From Modestobacter sp. VKM Ac-2977 (GTDB lineage Bacteria > Actinomycetota > Actinomycetes > Mycobacteriales > Geodermatophilaceae): 64,000 nucleotides of DNA. Of this stretch, positions 58,340 through 64,000 are shown piece after piece. The position numbers and the translations under genes were made by a program. How positions within the stretch are numbered: the first letter of the stretch is position 1; each line of letters opens with the position of its first letter. Where the stretch lies: positions 546,623 through 610,622 of the forward strand of contig NZ_JAPVBQ010000004.1 in the NCBI RefSeq assembly GCF_026968045.1. Reading direction: 5' to 3'. The notes beneath the pieces are model-generated. The model was not told the DNA's origin. It worked only from the letters and a program-made list of their open reading frames with translations, and searched no databases.

Positions 58340-59272
58340 TCAGTTGATCCGAGCCCCCAGCAGGGCTGCGCAGCCCCCGTCGACCGACTCGGTCAGTCGG
58401 CCGCCGCAGGTCGAGCCGTACTGCTCGTGGACGTCCCCCACGGCGCTCTCCCAGTACAGGTCGTCGCAAGCGCCCATCGACCCGGTGAAACAGGCCTCCG
58501 CGTCCGGGGCGAACTCAGCCGCCCAGCCCGGCTGGTCCGGCGCCGGCGGCATGGCCGGCCGACCGAGGGGACCACCCGAGGAGCTCACGTCGACACCGGT
58601 CGTGTGGAGCCCGTCGGCTAGCGCGGCGGTGACCGGGTCACCGGCGATCGCGACCACGGCCACCGTGGCCAGGGCGAGCGTGGCGACCGGGACCAGCACG
58701 GCGGCGAGCACCCGGTCTCCGGCGCGACCGGCGGGGAGGACCCGCTGCGGCTGCACCGAGCCCGCCAGCCACCGTCCGACCGCCCGGTCGTGCGCGGCCC
58801 CCGCCTGTGCCAGCGACAGCAGCAGGACGAGCAGGAGTCCGGCGCCGGTGGCCGTGGTCGACGACTCGTCCGGCCGGCGCCCCTCACCCAGCCACCAGGC
58901 GATGGTGATCAGGACGACGCCCACCTGCAGCCAGGTGCCGACGAGCAGGAGCGTGCGGCCGGCGCCGCGCAGCAGGCAGACGGCACCCAGCAGGAGCAGC
59001 GCGGCCAGCCCCGACGTCAGGACGACGCCGACGATCGTCGACCACCGTTCGGCGGGCGCGACCCCCGGCCCGGCGGCCGCCCCGGTGAGCACCATCACCA
59101 CCGACAGCAGGAGCATCCCCGCGGAGACCAGGGCCAGGACAGCGGCCGTCCGCGCAGCCCCGGGAGGGGGGGTGCCCGCTGGCTGGTCGCGCTGACCAGC
59201 CGTGGCGGCGGTCGCCGTGGCTGCAGTCCAGGCGGCGGGGGCAGGTGCACCCGTCCCGTAGGGGTGGCTCAT
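58340..59272 (-). CDS. Multi-TM protein with four-cysteine C-terminal module (paralogue B)
   Basis: 310 residues from the ATG at 59272 (MSHPYGTGAPAPAAW); an earlier in-frame start adds non-homologous residues. Layout matches paralogue A: Ala/Pro/Gly-rich start, several membrane segments at about 45-215, then ACFTGSMGACDDLYWESAVG and YGSTCGGRLTESVDGGC. The shared pattern C-[YF]-x-G-x-M-x-A-C-D-x-L-Y with YG-S-[ST]-C-x-GR and GGC marks one family. It lies 98 bases before paralogue A and 202 after the beta-helix lipoprotein gene. Confidence 0.7.
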   Translation of the reverse strand: MSHPYGTGAPAPAAWTAATATAATAGQRDQPAGTPPPGAARTAAVLALVSAGMLLLSVVMVLTGAAAGPGVAPAERWSTIVGVVLTSGLAALLLLGAVCLLRGAGRTLLLVGTWLQVGVVLITIAWWLGEGRRPDESSTTATGAGLLLVLLLSLAQAGAAHDRAVGRWLAGSVQPQRVLPAGRAGDRVLAAVLVPVATLALATVAVVAIAGDPVTAALADGLHTTGVDVSSSGGPLGRPAMPPAPDQPGWAAEFAPDAEACFTGSMGACDDLYWESAVGDVHEQYGSTCGGRLTESVDGGCAALLGARIN

Positions 59273-59474
59273 GGACGCAGCACGCCTTTCCCAGGAGACG
59301 ACGACGACCGTCGTCCGGCGGCTCAGCATCATGATCGAGACGAGCCGGGTCAACGACCCCGCTGCCGTGTTCACCCAGGTGGGTGCGGGTGTTCCTGGTG
59401 GGACAGCCGAGCCGGCCGGCGACTTCCCGGCGACGCCGTCCGGGTGGGGTCGGCCGCCGACCCCACCCGGAGCG

Positions 59475-60548
59475 TCAGAGGCTGCCGCAGTCGATGTTGC
59501 TGGTGCCCTGGTCCGCGCCGCCGGCCTCGTTGTCGCAGCCCACCCGGTTGTTCTCCCGGATCGTCCGGGGACCGGCGACGTTGATCATGTAACCGTCCCC
59601 GTCGACCGAACCGGTGTTGCCGGTGAAGACGTTGCCCCGGCCCCAGCCGTCCACCACCTCGTGCACCTGGAAGCCGTCCACCGGCGCCGCGGTCCCGGTG
59701 TTGTCCGCGATGGTCCAGTCGTTGCCCTTGACGTCGACCCAGGAGTCGGCCTCGACCATGTCCGCGCCGTCGAAGGTGTTGCCGCGCAGCTGGCCGCCGG
59801 TCGTGCCCTCCTTGATGTCCACCGCCTCTGCGGTGGTCCCGGCGATGTCGTTGCCCTCGACCACGTTGCGATCGCTGCGGTCGGGCTCGCAGTCACTGAT
59901 CTGGCACCAGTTGCTCTCGGCGGTGCCCACGTAGACACCCTCGCCGAACTGGGGCTTGCGGAGCCCGGTGTCCCGGATGGTGTTGCCCACCACGGCGTTG
60001 TCGGTGCTGCCGGTGCGCAGGTGGATCGCCTCGTCCCCCATCGAGGTCACCAGGAGGCCCTCGATCCGGTTGCCCACCCCGGCATCGACCATCACGCCCT
60101 TCTGCCCACCGGTCACCGTCATACCGGTGACCCGCCAGTGGTCCGCGCCGCTGAGGTGCAAGGTGTAGTTGCCGTCGATCTCGCCGCCGTCGAGGACGGC
60201 ACCCCGGCTGCCGCACAGCTGGATCGGGGTCTCCGCCGTGGCCTCCGCGGTCGCCACGAAGTTCCCCTCGTACCGGCCGTCGGCCAGCCGGATGACCTGC
60301 CCGGCTGTGGCATCGTCCAGCGCCCGCTGCAGCTGGGGCCCGGTGCTGACGTCGACGACCTGCGCCCCCTCGCACCCGGCGACCGCCGCCGGCGGGGCCG
60401 CGGCCGGCCCGGACGTCTCCGGCGCGGCGGGGGACGGAGGGGACGAGGTCGTGTCGGCGGGCGCAGGTGCCGCATCGTCGTCAGTGCCCCCGGACGAGCA
60501 GGCGCTGAGCAGGACCAGGGCCCCGAGCAGCGGGACGAGTCGGCGCAT
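59475..60548 (-). CDS. Right-handed beta-helix lipoprotein
   Basis: 357 residues from the ATG at 60548. The signal peptide ends in the lipobox VLLSACSSGG, then a Pro/Ala/Ser linker of about 40 residues. The rest is a parallel beta-helix of the pectate-lyase/NosD superfamily: IRLADGRYEGNFV, DHWRVTGMTVTGGQKGVMVD, DNAVVGNTIRDTGLR and GNDIAGTTAEAVDIKEGT. Such proteins are polysaccharide lyases, epimerases or binding proteins; no catalytic residues can be assigned with confidence. Third gene of the probable GT2 operon. Confidence 0.8.
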   Translation of the reverse strand: MRRLVPLLGALVLLSACSSGGTDDDAAPAPADTTSSPPSPAAPETSGPAAAPPAAVAGCEGAQVVDVSTGPQLQRALDDATAGQVIRLADGRYEGNFVATAEATAETPIQLCGSRGAVLDGGEIDGNYTLHLSGADHWRVTGMTVTGGQKGVMVDAGVGNRIEGLLVTSMGDEAIHLRTGSTDNAVVGNTIRDTGLRKPQFGEGVYVGTAESNWCQISDCEPDRSDRNVVEGNDIAGTTAEAVDIKEGTTGGQLRGNTFDGADMVEADSWVDVKGNDWTIADNTGTAAPVDGFQVHEVVDGWGRGNVFTGNTGSVDGDGYMINVAGPRTIRENNRVGCDNEAGGADQGTSNIDCGSL

Positions 60549-60601
60549 CCGCCCACCGTAAGCCGTCGACACACCCCGTCGCTGCGGCGCCCGTCGCGGG
60601 G

Positions 60602-62317
60602 TCACAGCCGACCCCCGGTGGTGCGCCGGCCGACCTCGACCCGGGCCGGAGGCTGCCACTCCCGGCGGATGTCGTCCCCGTACGGCTTGGTGCCGGGAGT
60701 GACCCGCGCACGCCGGGCGCGGACGCCGAGCAGCACCGGCACACCCAGGACCAGGACCCAGAGCAGCAACATCGGGTGGTTGGGGATGAACGTGGACCAG
60801 TACGTCCAGTTGTCCCGGTCCCGTGTCCAGCCCCCGACGTCGTTGGCGGCGAGGTCGATCGACACGCCCTCGGCCACCCGGTAGACGTCCAGACCGCTGG
60901 GCCCCCGGCCGCCGATGGTGTTCTCCTCGACCGTGGAGCCGGCCGAGGCACCGACCACCGAGATGGCGTGCGCGGTCGCCTCACGGACCTTGTTGTCGAC
61001 GACGTCCACGGCCGCGTCCCGCACGCGGATCGCGGTCTCGCTGCCGGACACCTTGTTGCCGGTCACGGCGGCCGCCCCGCCGGTCACGGTGATCCCGAAC
61101 CGGTGGTCGCCGGAGACGGTGCTGCCCACGACCTCCGTGGGCGCCGACGTGCCCACCAACACGATGCCGTCTCTGTTGTCGGCGATCCGGGTCCCGGTGA
61201 TGGTCACGTCGTCGCCGTCGACCACCCGCAGCCCGGCCTTGCCGTTCTGCCGGAAGACCCCGCCGTCGACCTGCACCTGGCCGTAGGAGCGCAGCGAGGT
61301 ACCGCCGGCGGACCGGCCGTCCGACAGCGGGGTGCCGCTGAAGAAGACGCCGTAGGCCGCGTTCTTCTCCGCGGTCACGTCCGTGTAGGTCACCGACTCC
61401 GAGCCCTGGTCGGCAGAGAAGCCGTGCCGTCCGTTGCCACGCGCAGTCGAGTCCTCGATCACCGTCTGCGCCGTGCTCCGGTGCAGGGACAGCCCGTCGA
61501 CGGCGTTGTCGGAGAAGTCCGAGCCGGTCACGGTCAGCTCCTCTGCCTGGGAGGCGAAGGCGCCGTAGTGGTTGTCGCGGAACGTGGAGTCCAGGATGGC
61601 GCCCGTCACCTCGGTGCTGGAACTGCCCGTCCACGCGACCCCGCTGGTGCGGCCGGACCAGAAGCCCAGGTCGCTGACGGCCACGTGTCGCAGCTCCATC
61701 GCCCCGCTCGCGTCGCGTACGTAGGCGCGACCGTCGACGGGGGTGGAGTCCGGTCCGCGCTCCCCGGCGCTCCAGCTGGTCACCGCGAGCGGCTGCCCGT
61801 CGGCACCGGTGAGGGTCATGTCGGCCTTCCAGGCGACCAGGGAGACGAAGCCCGAGGCGTCACTGCGCAGCCGCAGCGCTGTCCCCGGGGCATCGATGAT
61901 CAGCCGCGCGCCGGGGGCCACGAACACGTGCTCGGTCAGCAAGACCGCCCCGTCCGGCTGGACCTCGGCGGCGCCCAGCTCGATGAGGTCGGCCAGCCCG
62001 TACGCCAGGCCCCCGGCGGTCAGCACGAGCGTCTGGGTGCCGTCGAACTCGTGTACGTAGGGCGCCGAGCCCGGCCGGACGGAGCCGACGATCGTCAGCA
62101 ACCGCTCGTCCTCGGAGGCGAGGAGGGCGGTCTGCCGCTCGGCCGAGACGCTGGACACCGGGGCCGCTGCGACGGCCGGGGCAGCCTGCGTCCCGGCCTG
62201 TGCCGCCGAGTCGGCGCCCTCCAGCGGACCCCAGACGACGACCACGCCCAGCACGGCGGCGACCGCTGCGCTGACGGTGACCAGACGGGTCACGGTGCCG
62301 ACCTTCCGCCCGTTCAC
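60602..62317 (-). CDS. Membrane-anchored right-handed beta-helix protein
   Basis: 571 residues from a GTG at 62317 that overlaps the synthase stop (GTGA). An N-terminal membrane helix (about 8-30) and a C-terminal helix (MLLLWVLVLGVPVLLG, about 520-535) anchor the protein at both ends, with a long beta-helix outside (STFRDNHYGAFASQAEELTV, GTRIADNRDGIVLVG, NKVSGSETAIRVRDAAVDVV). It resembles mannuronan C5-epimerase-like or alginate-locus beta-helix proteins. The tight coupling to the synthase suggests it modifies or guides the polymer. Confidence 0.8.
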   Translation of the reverse strand: MNGRKVGTVTRLVTVSAAVAAVLGVVVVWGPLEGADSAAQAGTQAAPAVAAAPVSSVSAERQTALLASEDERLLTIVGSVRPGSAPYVHEFDGTQTLVLTAGGLAYGLADLIELGAAEVQPDGAVLLTEHVFVAPGARLIIDAPGTALRLRSDASGFVSLVAWKADMTLTGADGQPLAVTSWSAGERGPDSTPVDGRAYVRDASGAMELRHVAVSDLGFWSGRTSGVAWTGSSSTEVTGAILDSTFRDNHYGAFASQAEELTVTGSDFSDNAVDGLSLHRSTAQTVIEDSTARGNGRHGFSADQGSESVTYTDVTAEKNAAYGVFFSGTPLSDGRSAGGTSLRSYGQVQVDGGVFRQNGKAGLRVVDGDDVTITGTRIADNRDGIVLVGTSAPTEVVGSTVSGDHRFGITVTGGAAAVTGNKVSGSETAIRVRDAAVDVVDNKVREATAHAISVVGASAGSTVEENTIGGRGPSGLDVYRVAEGVSIDLAANDVGGWTRDRDNWTYWSTFIPNHPMLLLWVLVLGVPVLLGVRARRARVTPGTKPYGDDIRREWQPPARVEVGRRTTGGRL

Positions 62318-63690
62318 GCGTTCACCCCCGCCATCGGGGCGGCCGAGTGGGTGCTGACGAGGCTGGCCTCGTCCTGGCCCTCGCCGCCGGTGAGGCCGGC
62401 GTGCCGGGTGAGCCAGCCCTGCTTGTTCATGGTGAAGAAGGCGTAGGTCTTGATCGGCAGAGCCACCAGGACGATGACCAGGGCGACCAGCGGCAGGATC
62501 GCGATGTCGCTCGGCCGGCGCCGCAGGTGGCTGACGCTCCTGATCGCGCGGCCGACGAAGACCCAGGTCAGCGCCAGCACCAGCGCGATCGCGCCGCGGT
62601 CGCTGAAGCCCGCGGCGACGACGTAGAAGACGGCCGCGAACATCGTCACGGGCGTGAACAGGATCTGCAGCACGGTGATCTGACTGACCAGCGGCACCCG
62701 CCACAGCCAGCCCTTCCAGGCGGCGGTCAGGTAGCAGCGGTAGGAGTTGCGGCTCCAGCGGATCCGCTGCTTGCAGAAGGCACGGAACGTGCTGGGGAAC
62801 ATGGACAGCGCGCGGGCACTGTCCTGGTGCACCGTCTTGTACCCACTGGCCAGCACGAGCCAGGTGAGCCGGCCGTCGTCCCCGGCGATGCACCGGCGAC
62901 CCAGGAAGAACTCGTGCTCGAGGTTCTCCAGGACCGGGAGGACGGCGGCCCGCCGGTAGGCCGCCGTCCGACCAGAGACACAGACGACCGCGCCGGCCCG
63001 CGAGGTGGCGGGCACGTAGTCCAGGTACCGGAGGTCGATGATCCAGTCCGCCACGCGACGCCAGATGTTCGAGGTGGGCAGGTGCACGTTCTGCCGGGTG
63101 CCCACCGCGCCGACCTGGGGGTCGACGAACGGCATCTGCACGGCCTCGAGCAGGCCCGGCTGCCAGTTCGTGTCCGAGTCGCAGAGGACGACGACCTCGC
63201 TGGTGGCGGCCCGGATGCCGACGCCGAGTGCCGACCGCTTGCCCTCGTGTGCGAACGAGATCACGGTGAGCCGCGGGTCTTCGCGAGCGGTGAGGCGGGC
63301 GAACGCCTCCGCGTCCTCGACGTCCAGGACGACGATGACCTCCGTCGGGTCCTGCCCGAGCCAGGTGTCCAGGCACCGCTCGAGCACGTCCGGGTCCTCC
63401 CGGAACGAGGGCACGACGACGGAGGTGGTCGTCCGGTGGTCGTTCACCAGGGAGCGATAGCCGGCGGACATGATCTTGCGGATCAGCCAGATCGACCACG
63501 ACAGCACGCCGACGACCCCGATGGGCAGCGCGGCGTACCAGTTCTCGGTGATGAAGGTCAGGACGTCGACCACTCTCGGCTGCTCCCTGCGCTCAGGACG
63601 GCGGGGCACCTCGGACCGACCGGTGCTGCGCTGCACGGTGTCGATCAAGGCGCATGTCGGGCCGTCGGTGCCCACTCTCTCGGGGGTCAT
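62314..63690 (-). CDS. Processive GT2 polysaccharide synthase (NodC/hyaluronan synthase class)
   Basis: A family 2 glycosyltransferase that probably polymerises and exports a polysaccharide. Motifs: SVVVPSFREDPDVLERCLDT, VIVVLDVEDAE, the DxD at VVVLCDSDTNW, GDDGRLTWLVLASG and KQRIRWSRNSYRCYL (the RxRW class of processive synthases). One N-terminal and about four C-terminal membrane helices form the export pore region. Start uncertain: ATG at 63690 gives 458 residues; a GTG at 63573 with a GGGAG site would drop a polar 39-residue leader and gives 419. The divergent neighbour is a UDP-glucose dehydrogenase-like gene. Confidence 0.88.
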   Translation of the reverse strand: MTPERVGTDGPTCALIDTVQRSTGRSEVPRRPERREQPRVVDVLTFITENWYAALPIGVVGVLSWSIWLIRKIMSAGYRSLVNDHRTTTSVVVPSFREDPDVLERCLDTWLGQDPTEVIVVLDVEDAEAFARLTAREDPRLTVISFAHEGKRSALGVGIRAATSEVVVLCDSDTNWQPGLLEAVQMPFVDPQVGAVGTRQNVHLPTSNIWRRVADWIIDLRYLDYVPATSRAGAVVCVSGRTAAYRRAAVLPVLENLEHEFFLGRRCIAGDDGRLTWLVLASGYKTVHQDSARALSMFPSTFRAFCKQRIRWSRNSYRCYLTAAWKGWLWRVPLVSQITVLQILFTPVTMFAAVFYVVAAGFSDRGAIALVLALTWVFVGRAIRSVSHLRRRPSDIAILPLVALVIVLVALPIKTYAFFTMNKQGWLTRHAGLTGGEGQDEASLVSTHSAAPMAGVNA

Positions 63691-63714
63691 GCCTGAGAGT
63701 GGGTTAACTCTCAG
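63671..63714 (-). promoter_or_regulatory. Overlapping inverted repeats at the start of the synthase gene
   Basis: In the minus-strand RNA, CTGAGAGT (63714-63707) can pair perfectly with ACTCTCAG (63700-63693) just before the ATG at 63690. The middle element, extended as CCCACTCTC (63703-63695), can instead pair with GAGAGTGGG (63679-63671) downstream. The two hairpins exclude each other. They could gate translation or be a double operator. Confidence 0.4.
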
Positions 63715-63911
63715 TGACATCGCAGCACGCTGTCGTGTACTCACATGGCGTAAACAGCCGAGCTGGGTGGCAGCCACACGCAGCCGTCCGAGTGGCGAGG
63801 TGACGCAGCGTAGCCTTAGCGTGCGTCCAAGTCGGCGGCCACAGCCTGTGCGCCGCCCACCGGCAGGGCATGCGTGCCGGCACCCGACACCCATCCGACA
63901 TCAGGAGACCC

Positions 63912-64000
63912 ATGAAGATCGCCGTCATCGGTTGCGGCTACCTGGGCGCTGTGCACGCGGCGTCGATGGCCGAGCTCGGGCACGACGTCGTCGGCATCGA
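63912..64000 (+). CDS. UDP-glucose 6-dehydrogenase-like protein, N-terminus (cut by window edge)
   Basis: Only the first 29 codons are present. The ATG at 63912 follows AGGAG. The start MKIAVIGCGYLGAVHAASMA has the Rossmann GxGxxG and the GYLGxxxA pattern of nucleotide-sugar dehydrogenases (Ugd, and the related GDP-mannose dehydrogenase). Divergent from the GT2 synthase, it would supply UDP-glucuronate or a similar uronate donor. The exact substrate needs the rest of the gene. Confidence 0.8.
   Translation, partial: MKIAVIGCGYLGAVHAASMAELGHDVVGI

Overview
The window is a GC-rich actinobacterial chromosome segment that reads as core genome. The family Geodermatophilaceae (Blastococcus, Geodermatophilus, Modestobacter) is my best guess, from overall protein style and gene order; I cannot prove the taxon without a search. 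I see no insertion sequence, prophage, CRISPR array or origin.

Bases 1-24,100 are mostly translation and transcription genes on the minus strand. They comprise the start of the S10 operon (rpsJ, rplC, rplD), the str operon (rpsL, rpsG, fusA, tuf), rpoB-rpoC, rplJ-rplL with an L10-type leader, rplK-rplA, nusG, secE, tRNA-Trp, hadA-hadB, rpmG, tRNA-Met and tRNA-Thr. The order tRNA-Thr, tRNA-Met, rpmG, hadAB, tRNA-Trp, secE, nusG, rplK, rplA matches the conserved mycobacterial arrangement, but hadC is absent and a plus-strand aminotransferase sits in its place. A plus-strand island (trypsin-like protease, a 71-residue protein resembling the protease N-terminus, an F420/LLM oxidoreductase) separates rpsL from rpoC.

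Bases 24,100-39,500 are mixed. They hold a membrane EAL phosphodiesterase with a degenerate GGDEF domain, preceded by a 29-codon ORF encoding a repeated Asn-Arg-Gly-Trp-Arg-Trp peptide. Next come a two-gene unit resembling type VII secretion substrates, a TadG-like pilin-type protein, tRNA-Tyr, yajQ, htpX, the 2-oxoacid:ferredoxin oxidoreductase pair korA-korB, a MocR-type regulator divergent from a PNPOx-fold flavoprotein, a lipoprotein of the PQQ sugar dehydrogenase family, and a long-chain polyprenyl diphosphate synthase probably for menaquinone.

Bases 39,500-56,100 carry the complete 14-gene nuoA-N operon for respiratory complex I, minus strand, with overlapping or near-contiguous genes. 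Upstream of nuoA is a perfect Rex-type operator, with a second imperfect one 23 bp away, implying NADH/NAD+-controlled expression. KorAB, the quinone-tail synthase and complex I form a plausible respiratory neighbourhood.

Bases 56,300-64,000 hold less familiar genes: small membrane and proline-rich proteins, two tandem paralogous membrane proteins with a four-cysteine C-terminal module, and a probable exopolysaccharide locus. That locus has a processive GT2 synthase of the NodC/hyaluronan-synthase class, a doubly anchored right-handed beta-helix protein and a beta-helix lipoprotein, divergent from the start of a UDP-glucose 6-dehydrogenase-like gene cut by the window edge. This set suggests a uronic-acid-containing surface polysaccharide.
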